A stretch of 10,972 bases of DNA from Spirochaetaceae bacterium (GTDB lineage: Bacteria > Spirochaetota > Spirochaetia > Treponematales > Breznakiellaceae). The stretch is taken from NCBI GenBank assembly GCA_031255655.1, contig JAIRSB010000018.1, positions 1 to 10,972 on the forward strand, given 5' to 3'. The translations under genes were made by a program, and so were the position numbers. This document shows positions 1-6,688 of the stretch, one piece after another. Under the pieces are notes generated by a model. That model saw nothing but the letters and a program-made list of their open reading frames with translations. It did not search any database and had not been told where the DNA came from. The stretch's first letter is position 1. Every line of letters starts with the position of its first letter.

Positions 1-38
1 CGCGGCGCGTTGGGGGGATTTCTTTACACCAAGACGCT

Positions 39-96
39 GGAGTTTGCGCCCCGCGCAAACTCCAAGCTTCCTCCGCCCCCGCGAGGGCGGAGGAAG
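39..96. repeat. Two adjacent perfect hairpins
   Basis: Two perfect inverted repeats lie 3 bp apart. The first has 11-bp arms (39-49 and 53-63) around a 3-base loop. The second has 12-bp arms (67-78 and 85-96) around a 6-base loop. Neither is followed by a T run on either strand, so neither is a classic intrinsic terminator. They could terminate transcription from a gene to the left of the window, belong to a structured RNA, or be repeat-family palindromes. What they do is unknown; the pairing itself is directly visible. Confidence 0.75.
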
Positions 97-98
97 CA

Positions 99-138
99 CA
101 CCTCAACAAAAATCCTAAAATCTGTTACCCCGCCAAAA
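99..138. repeat. 40-bp direct repeat, copy 1
   Basis: This stretch recurs at 268-307 with 3 differences in 40 bases (positions 104, 128 and 131, all C here and T there). The copies are 169 bp apart. The shared core contains AACAAAAATCCTAAAATCTG. It does not code for anything recognisable. The two copies bracket a decayed REP/MITE-like element, so the unit may be a partial tandem duplication or the flanks of an inserted element. Confidence 0.85.
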
Positions 139-154
139 GGCGCGTCCCTCCCCT

Positions 155-219
155 CGTCATCGCGAACCCGTAGGGTGAAGCAATCCGGCGGGGAATAACA
201 CCTCCGGCTGGACTGCTTC
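155..219. repeat. Decayed REP/MITE-like palindromic element
   Basis: It starts CGTCATCGCGA and reaches GAAGCAATCC at 177-186, which is mirrored by GGACTGCTTC at 210-219 (9 of 10 paired). The two short blocks CGTCATYGCGA and GAAGCAATCC recur in the cleaner copy at 10795-10822. Elements reading CGTCATTGCGAG...GAAGCAATCC are scattered between genes in many bacterial genomes. This copy looks degraded. No transposase gene is present. Confidence 0.6.
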
Positions 220-267
220 GGCGCTATCGGCAACTTGCCGCCGTCCCCCGCAGCGGACGTTTGAACG

Positions 268-307
268 CACCTTAACAAAAATCCTAAAATCTGTTATCCT
301 GCCAAAA
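268..307. repeat. 40-bp direct repeat, copy 2
   Basis: Second copy of the repeat at 99-138, with 37 of 40 bases identical. It ends 14 bp before the -35-like hexamer of the promoter for the LysM gene, so whatever produced the duplication placed one copy next to that promoter. Confidence 0.85.
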
Positions 308-321
308 AGTCGCGGGAATTA

Positions 322-350
322 TTTACAATTACAGCCTGTTAGTTTTATAT
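322..350 (+). promoter_or_regulatory. Probable promoter for the LysM-ymdB unit
   Basis: TTTACA (322-327) is followed after 17 bp by TTATAT (345-350); a TATATA reading at 346-351 with an 18-bp spacer is also possible. Transcription would start near 357, giving a leader of about 25 bases. An AGGAG ribosome-binding site sits at 368-372, nine bases before the ATG at 382. Assigned by eye against the sigma-70 consensus. Confidence 0.55.
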
Positions 351-381
351 ATGCCTCGCGCGGCTTTAGGAGCGGCGTAAC

Positions 382-1239
382 ATGAATGTTTTTAACAGGT
401 ACTCAAAAACACAAAACACGCGGAAGCGCGGGCTTTTTTCACGCTTCGCGCGCGATATAAAACTTTCGCTGTTACTGGCGGTTTTAGCAGGCGCGTTCCC
501 GTTGTCCGCCCAGGAAAGTGAGCCGTCCCAAGAAATCTCCGCACCGGAGCAAGAGGTTGCCTCTGAAAATGAGGACACGGGGGCTATCAGTTACAGTCTG
601 CGGCGGAACAAATATTTTCTTGAAAGTCTGCGTTTAAGAAGTCTCGCGAATCTGGCGATAGATGAGGGCGAGTATGAACAGTCTGAACACTATTCGGAAG
701 AAGCTGTTCGTTACGCTCAGTTGTCCGATGACTTTATCGCCGACCAACTAAGAAAGCGGCGGGCTACGGACGCGATCTCCGCGGCGCGGGAACATCTCGC
801 GTGGGCGGAAGCGGCTCAGGCTCAAAAATACTACCCTTCGGAATACGAAAAAGCGAGTGAGCATTTTTCGACGGCAACAGCCGCCCAAGCGGAAGAGGAT
901 TGGGAAACCGCGCTTGAAAACGCCCTTTTGGTCGGCGAAGATTTGGCCGCGGTTGCCGCGCCGCCGCCGGAAGGCACGATACCGGAGGGTTTGCCGGAAT
1001 TTCCCGCGAAATACACTGTGCGTCCATGGGACCAATTCGGCGACTGTTTCTGGAATATATCAGACTGGTTCTACGGCGATTATTACAAATGGCCGCAGTT
1101 ATATGAGGCTAATAAAGAAAAACTGCCTGACCCTGACAATCCTGATCTTTTAGAAGTTGGAACTGTCATTGATATACCCGAACTCGACGAGCACCCGCGT
1201 CTCGGTATGTGGGATTCCGGTAAGCCGTTCAAGCCTTGA
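382..1239 (+). CDS. Exported LysM-domain protein
   Basis: This 285-residue protein is exported and probably binds peptidoglycan. Residues 1-43 look like a signal peptide: a basic start, a hydrophobic run at 28-40, and an L-S-A cleavage motif at 41-43. Residues about 70-190 are charged and helical, with repeated helix pairs (KYYPSEYEKASEHFSTA at 149-165) resembling DUF4398/TPR-like segments. A Pro-rich linker (193-207) leads to a C-terminal LysM-type domain at about 210-267, from YTVRPWDQFGDCFW through YGDYYKWPQLYEAN to VGTVIDIP. LysM normally binds the N-acetylglucosamine of the wall. The start is supported by AGGAG nine bases upstream. Its stop overlaps the next gene by 4 bp, so the two are cotranscribed. 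The helical middle has no assigned function. Confidence 0.85.
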   Translation: MNVFNRYSKTQNTRKRGLFSRFARDIKLSLLLAVLAGAFPLSAQESEPSQEISAPEQEVASENEDTGAISYSLRRNKYFLESLRLRSLANLAIDEGEYEQSEHYSEEAVRYAQLSDDFIADQLRKRRATDAISAAREHLAWAEAAQAQKYYPSEYEKASEHFSTATAAQAEEDWETALENALLVGEDLAAVAAPPPEGTIPEGLPEFPAKYTVRPWDQFGDCFWNISDWFYGDYYKWPQLYEANKEKLPDPDNPDLLEVGTVIDIPELDEHPRLGMWDSGKPFKP

Positions 1240-2072
1240 AAATCTTATATGTTGCCGAACTTGTCGGAAAAGCCGGAATATTCTGTTTCAAAAAGACGGT
1301 TTCGGCTTTGCGGGAAAAACTGGCGATTGATTTTGTGATAGCCGGATGCGACGGCGCGTCTAACGGCAGCGGGTTGGGTTACAGCCAAGCCATGTATTTA
1401 CGCAAACTTGGCGCCGATGTGCTTACAATGGGCGATTGTTCGTTTTATAAAAAAGATTTAACAGAAAGATTTGATAAAACGCCGTTCACGCTCCGTCCTG
1501 CGAATCTTCCGCGCGGAGCCGTGGGGAACGGCTGCGGTTTCTACCGCGCCGGAAATCAAAAGATAGCTGTCGCGCCGCTGATGGGGCAATTCGGTTTCAG
1601 CCGTGTTCACGCGGAAAATCCGATTGCTTTTCTCGATGGTTTGCTTGAAAAACTGCGCAAAGAAACTCCTTTTATCATTCTTGATTTTCACGCTGTTACC
1701 AGCGCGGAAAAGCGCATATTATTTAATATTGCCGACGGGCGTGTTTCCGCGGTGATAGGCTCTCATACTCGCGTTCAAACGGCGGATGAAGAGATACTGC
1801 CCGGCGGGACGGCGGTCATCACAGATGCCGGACGCAGCGGGAGTTTCTATTCTGTCGGCGGTACGGAAATAAAATCGCGTATCAAAGAATATGTTTCAGG
1901 CATACCGGACTGGACGAAAGAGGCGTGGGATATGTGCGAACTGCAAGGCGTGATAATCGAGCTTGACGAGCGCGGGAAGGCGCTGTCCATAGAGCGCGTC
2001 CGCGTCCCTGTGGCGGAGCAGCACCCCGACGCGCCGCGGGAAGGCGGCGCGTCGGGGTCATCCGCGGGCTAA
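1236..2072 (+). CDS. YmdB/TIGR00282-family phosphoesterase-like protein, degenerate active site
   Basis: The 278-residue product aligns along its length with the YmdB family of dinuclear-metal phosphodiesterases: MKILYVAELVGKAG start, DFHAVTSAEK at 150-159, and HTRVQTADEEILPGGTAVIT at 177-196. Family ligands are mostly changed. Asp8 is Glu8, the Glu39-Asn40 pair is Asp-Gly, the Asn67-His68 pair of the GNH motif is Asp67-Cys68, and the second His of HTH is Arg179. His152 and His177 remain. Catalysis by the usual mechanism is therefore doubtful; a binding or regulatory role, or altered metal use, is possible. The start is TTG, overlapping the LysM stop as TTGA, with only a weak ribosome-binding site, which suggests translational coupling. 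The last 15 or so residues come from a GC-rich palindrome and are probably not part of the ancestral fold. Confidence 0.82.
   Translation: MKILYVAELVGKAGIFCFKKTVSALREKLAIDFVIAGCDGASNGSGLGYSQAMYLRKLGADVLTMGDCSFYKKDLTERFDKTPFTLRPANLPRGAVGNGCGFYRAGNQKIAVAPLMGQFGFSRVHAENPIAFLDGLLEKLRKETPFIILDFHAVTSAEKRILFNIADGRVSAVIGSHTRVQTADEEILPGGTAVITDAGRSGSFYSVGGTEIKSRIKEYVSGIPDWTKEAWDMCELQGVIIELDERGKALSIERVRVPVAEQHPDAPREGGASGSSAG
2024..2057. terminator. Strong hairpin between convergent genes
   Basis: A perfect 14-bp GC-rich inverted repeat (2024-2037 and 2044-2057) with a 6-base loop lies at the tail-to-tail junction of the two units. It is inside the last codons of the rightward YmdB-family gene and begins 12 bp past the stop of the leftward GNAT gene. 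There is no T run on either strand, so bidirectional termination is an inference from position and stem strength. It could equally be an inserted palindromic repeat. Confidence 0.5.
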
Positions 2073-2848
2073 ATGTAAACGATTTTGTAATCGGATAGGT
2101 CATGGAAACCACAGCGTCTATAGGCTTTACGCGCTGCGGCGTTGTTCACATTGACAAAAAGGTTCACGCCTTTGTTTTCGGAAAGTAACAGGCGGCTGAA
2201 CACGGAAGTTAAGCCGGAAGCCACGCCTTTCCCGCGGTGTTCGGGCAAAACGTAAACGCCGCCGATTTGACAGCGGGAGTAAGATTTAGCGTTCGTGTTG
2301 ATTTTTCCCACAATGCGCCCGCCCAGAACGGCGACAAGGGCGCGTTCTTTCGTGATTATCCGTTCAAGGTTGCAGCGGCAGACGCGGATGTCCAAAATCG
2401 CCCCCGTCGGCAGGACTTCTTCTTCCTCATAGGCGGCTTGCAGCGGCAGCAGCTCGGTCATATCATTTTTCGCGGCGAAACGGAATGAGAGGCCGGCAGG
2501 TACTTTCACGGACGCGGGGCCTTCTTCCAGTGTCATCAGCTTAAAATTGACGTTTTCGCGGGCATGGATTCCGAAGGGCTGTAGCATGGCTTCCAGCAGT
2601 TTGACTTCCTCAGTCAAGCCTTGCAGGGAGTACAAAGTGATATTTTTGAGCGCCCGTTCAAGAAAAAAAGGCGGAGGTATATCCATTTTGCCGTTAAACA
2701 CCGGAAAAAGTGCGCCTTTGCTGTGCAGAAGCATGGCGCTCGCGCCTGTGCCGCCGGAGGTCAAAACCCAAGCATGATCTTTGATAAAATTCATCGTTTT
2801 GAAACGGGAACAAGCCGCAACGTAGTAAATTTCTTTCGCCTTTAGCAA
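2069..2848 (-). CDS. GNAT-family N-acetyltransferase, 5' end uncertain
   Basis: The C-terminal half (about 121-259) is a GNAT fold. The acetyl-CoA-binding signature VYVLPEHRGKGVASGL is at 198-213 with R205-G206-K207-G208, and the late element NAAARKAYRRCGF is at 236-248. The substrate is not predictable. The N-terminal 110 residues form an extra domain with no clear motif. The listed start is a TTG with no ribosome-binding site. In-frame codons upstream stay open into the end of the GH3 gene without any ATG, GTG or TTG. An ATG at 2877 with GGAAAG before it is out of frame and stops at 2842. One extra T in the TTT at 2850-2848 would join it to this frame, so the true start may be frameshifted. 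It is probably the last gene of the leuB-GH3 unit, and its stop overlaps that of the convergent gene by 4 bp. Confidence 0.8.
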   Translation of the reverse strand: MLKAKEIYYVAACSRFKTMNFIKDHAWVLTSGGTGASAMLLHSKGALFPVFNGKMDIPPPFFLERALKNITLYSLQGLTEEVKLLEAMLQPFGIHARENVNFKLMTLEEGPASVKVPAGLSFRFAAKNDMTELLPLQAAYEEEEVLPTGAILDIRVCRCNLERIITKERALVAVLGGRIVGKINTNAKSYSRCQIGGVYVLPEHRGKGVASGLTSVFSRLLLSENKGVNLFVNVNNAAARKAYRRCGFHDLSDYKIVYI

Positions 2849-2922
2849 AGTTTCAGGCCAAATGCGCTCGATTTCATGCGCTTTCCACCAGCGGCGGAGC
2901 GGAAATTTTTCTGTAATCGGGT

Positions 2923-4635
2923 CTAGCGGTTCAGCGCGAATGGAACGGCCCCTTGAGCGGGGATTTTCCCCAATATCGCCGAAAATCCGGCCAAAAGTGA
3001 ATCGGGAGAGTTGCTATAGACGGCGACAGCCGCGTCCACCCATGGAACGTCGTTAATATAAGCGGGGCTCAGCACGGAGAAAACGATGATTTTCTTTCCC
3101 AGCGGACGAAAAGCGCGTAACACTTCCAAGCCTTCGCTGCCGGAAAGGTAGAAAATTATCGTGTCGGCGCGGGCTGCCCGTCTCATCAAATCGTCCGAAA
3201 CCGGAAGGCTATACCAGTAAGACGACACGTCGTTGAAAAACCGCTTGCCCAACGCGAAAAAATCGAGATTTTGTCCCGCTAAAAACAGTTCGCCCGCCTT
3301 CGCGCTGGTGAGCGGAAGCAACGCATCGTTGTCTTTGAGCAGTGTAACGGAACGCGCCGCCAAACTCCGAAAGAACACTGCCCCTTCTTTGTCCGGCACA
3401 CCCTCACGCGCCTTTGCGATGTCCGGCGTAAACGGCGGCGCGGCGTCCCCGCGCAGATGGCGCAGTTTTACTGTCATAACACGGCGCGCCGCATCCCGCA
3501 CTCGCGCTTTGAAGGCTGGCTCCGCGCGCATGGCTTGCAGCAGGTTTACCCAAACCGGATCATCCGTCTCCGGCGTGCTGCTCATCATTACTAAATCGTT
3601 TCCGGCAAGCAAAGCCCGTTTCACGGCGAGCGACAGGCTGCCGGTGCTCATGGTCGCGCCGTTCATTATCATATCGTCCGTTATTATGATGCCGGTGAAA
3701 CCAATTTTGTTTCTCAGCACTTCCCCCAGAAACCAAGGAGACAACGACGCGGGATCGTTTGCGGCTTCGGTATTCGGGAACGCGATGTGTCCGCTCATCA
3801 CCGCCGGTATGCGCTCTTTCGACATCATGCGGTATGGGACAAGCTCACGGTTCCATAGTGTTTCAAACGGCGCGTCTATACTGGGCAGTACGCCGTGTGA
3901 ATCCAATTCCGTGTCGCCGTGCCCCGGAAAATGTTTTGCCGTCGGGATAATCCCCGCCGACAGCAGTCCTTTGGCGAGGGCTATGCCCATTATGCCCGCG
4001 TACTCAGGGTAATCGCCGAAGGAACGCGGACCTATCAGCACGGAGCTGTGGTTCGTGTACAGGTCAACTGTCGGGGCGAAGTTCATATTTATGCCGAGTG
4101 CCGCGAGTTCCCGTCCGATGTAATAGCCGGATTTATAGGCATCCTCTGGAAAGCCGGATGCGCCTATAGCCATCGCACCGGGGGTATCGGAGGTATCGTC
4201 TTTTACATGGCGGACGAGTCCGCCTTCTTGGTCTGTGGCGACCAAAAGCGGGATAGAGTAGGGGTTGCGTGCTGCCAGCCGCTGAAAAAGGCCGATATTG
4301 CGGGCAAGGCGTAGGGTGTTCCCGGTATTCCAGCCGAAAACTTTAACCGCGCCTATATGCCGGCGGCTTATCCATTCTTGTATGAGACGGGAGGGGGAAT
4401 CCTCAATATCCCGCCAGCCCAGCATGAAAGTCTGGGCGAGCGCGTCCTCGTCGCTCATCGCCTCGACAATTGAGACCGCAAGCTCTTCCGCCGCCGTGTC
4501 GTCAAAAAAACTGACGGCAAAAATGTTTGCGGTACGGAAAAATATTCCGGCGGCAAAGATAAAGCAAAAAACAAAACGCACTGCGAGCGCGTTACGCCGC
4601 GTAAACACGTTATGTCGTGCAAGCGCGTTTATCAT
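2923..4635 (-). CDS. GH3 beta-N-acetylhexosaminidase (NagZ-type), exported
   Basis: This 570-residue family 3 glycoside hydrolase probably removes N-acetylglucosamine from muropeptides or chitin-like oligosaccharides. Residues 17-41 form a hydrophobic segment (VRFVFCFIFAAGIFF) acting as a signal peptide or anchor, so the enzyme should work outside the cytoplasm. The catalytic TIM barrel covers about 50-395. The NagZ signature KHFPGHGDTELDSHGVLP is at 234-251, with the Asp245-His247 acid/base dyad, and the likely nucleophile is Asp320 in ITDDM. A GH3 C-terminal alpha/beta domain follows (about 415-565), giving the two-domain layout of the B. subtilis type rather than the short E. coli NagZ. 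The ATG overlaps the leuB stop as ATGA, so translation is likely coupled to leuB. The exact substrate is not shown. Confidence 0.9.
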   Translation of the reverse strand: MINALARHNVFTRRNALAVRFVFCFIFAAGIFFRTANIFAVSFFDDTAAEELAVSIVEAMSDEDALAQTFMLGWRDIEDSPSRLIQEWISRRHIGAVKVFGWNTGNTLRLARNIGLFQRLAARNPYSIPLLVATDQEGGLVRHVKDDTSDTPGAMAIGASGFPEDAYKSGYYIGRELAALGINMNFAPTVDLYTNHSSVLIGPRSFGDYPEYAGIMGIALAKGLLSAGIIPTAKHFPGHGDTELDSHGVLPSIDAPFETLWNRELVPYRMMSKERIPAVMSGHIAFPNTEAANDPASLSPWFLGEVLRNKIGFTGIIITDDMIMNGATMSTGSLSLAVKRALLAGNDLVMMSSTPETDDPVWVNLLQAMRAEPAFKARVRDAARRVMTVKLRHLRGDAAPPFTPDIAKAREGVPDKEGAVFFRSLAARSVTLLKDNDALLPLTSAKAGELFLAGQNLDFFALGKRFFNDVSSYWYSLPVSDDLMRRAARADTIIFYLSGSEGLEVLRAFRPLGKKIIVFSVLSPAYINDVPWVDAAVAVYSNSPDSLLAGFSAILGKIPAQGAVPFALNR

Positions 4636-5771
4636 TCAGTTTCCAGAGCTTTAATGACCGCGCCGGCCATCTCGTTGGTGCCCACAAGTTTTTCATTCGC
4701 GGTGTTTTTCGTCCGGCTCGCTATATCTTTCGTGCGAAGGCCGCTGTCGAGTGTTTTATTTACTGCGCTTTCTATTGCCTGCGCCTCTTTTTCCAGAGAA
4801 AACGAGTAGCGCAGCATCATGGCGGCTGAAAGTATCGCGGCGAGCGGGTTAGCTAAATCTTTTCCGGCAATGTCCGGCGCGGAGCCGTGAATCGGCTCGT
4901 ACATTCCAGCCGGATACTTGCCGCCGGCGAGCTTGCCGCCTATGCTTGCCGAAGCCAGCATTCCGATGGAGCCGGACAAAACGGAAGCTTCGTCTGAAAG
5001 GATGTCGCCGAAGATGTTGGATGTAACGATTACGTCAAACTGGCATGGCGCACGTATCAACTGCATGGCGCAATTGTCGACATACATGTACGAGGTTTCA
5101 ATGTTTGTATGCTCGGCGGCGATTTTCATCGTTATTTCCCGCCAAAAACGCGAAGATTCAAGGACGTTGGCTTTATCAACAAGGCACAGCTTGCCGCGGC
5201 GTTTGGACGCAGCGTCATAAGCTACGTGCAGGACGCGCTCAATCTCGGCGCGGGAATACTTTTCGGTGTCAAACGCCGAGGATTCGCCGGATTTCCCGTC
5301 TCCTTCGCGCCCGCGCTCGCCGAAATATATCCCGCCGGTAAGCTCGCGCACTATCAGTATGTCGAAATTCGCCTTGCCTTCCGGGTTGCTTGCCGTTAAG
5401 ACTCCGTCTTTTAGTGGGCAAGCGTCTTTAAGCTGGGGGAGCAAAGAGGCCGGGCGGAGGTTGGCGAACACTCCAAGTCCGGCGCGAAGGCCGAGTAGTG
5501 CCTTTTCGGGTCGTAAATCGCCCGGCAGTGTCTCCCATTTTGGGCCGCCTACCGCTCCTAAGAGGAGCGCGTCGCATTGCCGCGCCGTCTCCAGTGTCGC
5601 GGCGGGCAGGGGTTCGCCTGTCGAATCTATCGCGCGTCCGCCCGCCTCCAGCTCAACGAAATTAAAAACATGGCCGAATTTATCGCCTACAAGGTCTAAA
5701 ACGTCAACTGTCTTAGAAATAACTTCCGGGCCTATGCCGTCGCCCGGTACCAACGCAATAGAGTAATTCAT
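4632..5771 (-). CDS. leuB: 3-isopropylmalate dehydrogenase
   Basis: LeuB oxidises and decarboxylates 3-isopropylmalate with NAD+ in the cytoplasm, the third step of leucine synthesis. The 379 residues carry the family hallmarks: the N-terminus VPGDGIGPEV (8-17), substrate arginines R96, R106 and R142, VRELTGGIYFGE (141-152) with Tyr149, Lys200 in LVDKANVL, metal-binding Asp232, Asp256 and Asp260 (SNIFGDILSDEAS), and the NAD loop EPIHGSAPDIAGKD (292-305). The family usually has about 350-365 residues; the extra length is a small insert near 279-290. No other leu gene is in the window. The gene heads a leftward unit with the GH3 enzyme (ATGA overlap). A perfect TATAAT ends only 7 bases before the ATG and no ribosome-binding site is visible, so the mRNA may be leaderless. 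Confidence 0.95.
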   Translation of the reverse strand: MNYSIALVPGDGIGPEVISKTVDVLDLVGDKFGHVFNFVELEAGGRAIDSTGEPLPAATLETARQCDALLLGAVGGPKWETLPGDLRPEKALLGLRAGLGVFANLRPASLLPQLKDACPLKDGVLTASNPEGKANFDILIVRELTGGIYFGERGREGDGKSGESSAFDTEKYSRAEIERVLHVAYDAASKRRGKLCLVDKANVLESSRFWREITMKIAAEHTNIETSYMYVDNCAMQLIRAPCQFDVIVTSNIFGDILSDEASVLSGSIGMLASASIGGKLAGGKYPAGMYEPIHGSAPDIAGKDLANPLAAILSAAMMLRYSFSLEKEAQAIESAVNKTLDSGLRTKDIASRTKNTANEKLVGTNEMAGAVIKALETE

Positions 5772-5778
5772 GTTTTGT

Positions 5779-5784
5779 ATTATA
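5779..5784 (-). promoter_or_regulatory. Candidate -10 box of leuB
   Basis: On the minus strand TATAAT occupies 5784-5779, and the leuB ATG begins 7 bases downstream at 5771. Transcription from this box would start on or within a base or so of the ATG. The hexamer at the expected -35 position (TAGCGC, 5807-5802) does not match consensus, so an activator or a different promoter may be needed. Confidence 0.45.
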
Positions 5785-5859
5785 ATGGTGCAGGCTCTCC
5801 CGCGCTAGGGACGCGCCGGAACATCCGCTCATAACCGCGCCGTGGAATGATATGGGGGC

Positions 5860-5889
5860 TTGAATTTCAGCAGCCTAATGTGATAGTAT
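5860..5889 (+). promoter_or_regulatory. Candidate promoter of dapB-dapA-PAP2
   Basis: TTGAAT (5860-5865) and TAGTAT (5884-5889) are separated by 18 bp, and transcription would begin around 5896. That leaves a leader of only about 10 bases. The nearest purine-rich site, AGGA at 5890-5893, is 12 bases from the ATG and may lie upstream of the transcript. The assignment is tentative. It shares the 134-bp gap with the divergent leuB promoter. Confidence 0.4.
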
Positions 5890-5905
5890 AGGATTTTGTA
5901 AACAA

Positions 5906-6676
5906 ATGGAAATAATTTTAAGCGGATACGGAAAAATGGGGCAGCTTATCGAAAAACGCGCTCTGGAAAAAGGGCACGAAATAGTGGCTGTAATAGACCC
6001 CGTAAAAGACGGCGGCGTTTTTAGAAGCGTCGGCGATTTTGAAAAAAAACACGGCACGGGCAATTATGTCGCACTCGATTTTAGCGCGCCCGGCGCGGCG
6101 GTGCAAAACATAAAAGACTTTGCCGAAAGAAAAATCCCGCTCGTGGTCGGCACGACAGGCTGGTACGATAAACTTGACGAATTAAGCGCGTTTGTCGAAA
6201 GTAAACAAAGTTCCATGCTTTGGGCGTCGAACTTTTCGTTAGGCGTCAACCTTTTCTACCGCGTCGCGGCATACTGCGCGGCTATGATTGACCCGTACAA
6301 CGAATACGATGCCGGCGGCTATGAAATACATCACAACCAGAAGGCGGACAGCCCGTCCGGTACCGCGAAAACACTCGCGGAAATTGTGCTAAAAAACATG
6401 AAACGCAAGACAAAAACCGTTTGGGATAAACTTGACCGCCCGCCGAAACCGGATGAATTGCACTTTGCAAGTCTGCGCGTGGGCGCGGAACCGGGCGTTC
6501 ACGGGCTAATTTTTGACAGTTCGGCGGACAACATAGAAATAAGGCATACGGCGCGTAATCGCGAGGGACTCGTTTACGGCGCGATAGTCGCGGCGGAATG
6601 GCTGGAAAAAGCCGCGCGGGAAGGGAAACGCGGCGTTTTCACGATGGACGATGTTTTAGGCCGGATGAACGCTTAA
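5906..6676 (+). CDS. dapB: 4-hydroxy-tetrahydrodipicolinate reductase
   Basis: DapB reduces 4-hydroxy-tetrahydrodipicolinate to tetrahydrodipicolinate with NAD(P)H, the second step of the lysine/diaminopimelate branch. The 256-residue sequence starts with the nucleotide-binding loop SGYGKMGQ (6-13: Gly7, Gly9, Gly12). It continues with VVGTTGW (80-86) and the catalytic block YEIHHNQKADSPSGTAKT at 139-156. That block holds His142-His143 and Lys146, equivalent to His159-His160 and Lys163 of E. coli, and the dipicolinate-binding SGT. The usual DAPSGTA reads DSPSGTA, a mild change. It is slightly shorter than the E. coli enzyme (273). It leads a rightward unit, with dapA 12 bp downstream. The start matches the conserved N-terminus. 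Confidence 0.95.
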   Translation: MEIILSGYGKMGQLIEKRALEKGHEIVAVIDPVKDGGVFRSVGDFEKKHGTGNYVALDFSAPGAAVQNIKDFAERKIPLVVGTTGWYDKLDELSAFVESKQSSMLWASNFSLGVNLFYRVAAYCAAMIDPYNEYDAGGYEIHHNQKADSPSGTAKTLAEIVLKNMKRKTKTVWDKLDRPPKPDELHFASLRVGAEPGVHGLIFDSSADNIEIRHTARNREGLVYGAIVAAEWLEKAAREGKRGVFTMDDVLGRMNA

Positions 6677-6688
6677 ACGGAGATAAAA

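Noticed and set aside
24..278. Minus-strand ORF of 84 codons over the left intergenic region
   Set aside because: It runs through hairpins, direct repeats and the REP-like element and has no domain.
99..307. Possible CRISPR array in the repeated left intergenic region
   Set aside because: There are only two repeat copies, spaced 169 bp apart, with no spacer-sized units and no cas genes.
3233..4012. Plus-strand open frame of 259 codons opposite the GH3 gene
   Set aside because: It is antisense to a clear GH3 catalytic domain; the high G+C codon pattern of the real gene explains the long open frame.
5266..5766. Plus-strand open frame of 166 codons opposite leuB
   Set aside because: The opposite strand encodes unmistakable LeuB motifs across the whole stretch, and the frame has Ser/Pro/Arg-rich shadow composition.
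5772..5905. Leucine attenuator or T-box upstream of leuB
   Set aside because: The gap contains no leader peptide rich in leucine codons, no terminator-antiterminator pair and no T-box sequence, and the candidate promoter leaves no room for a leader.
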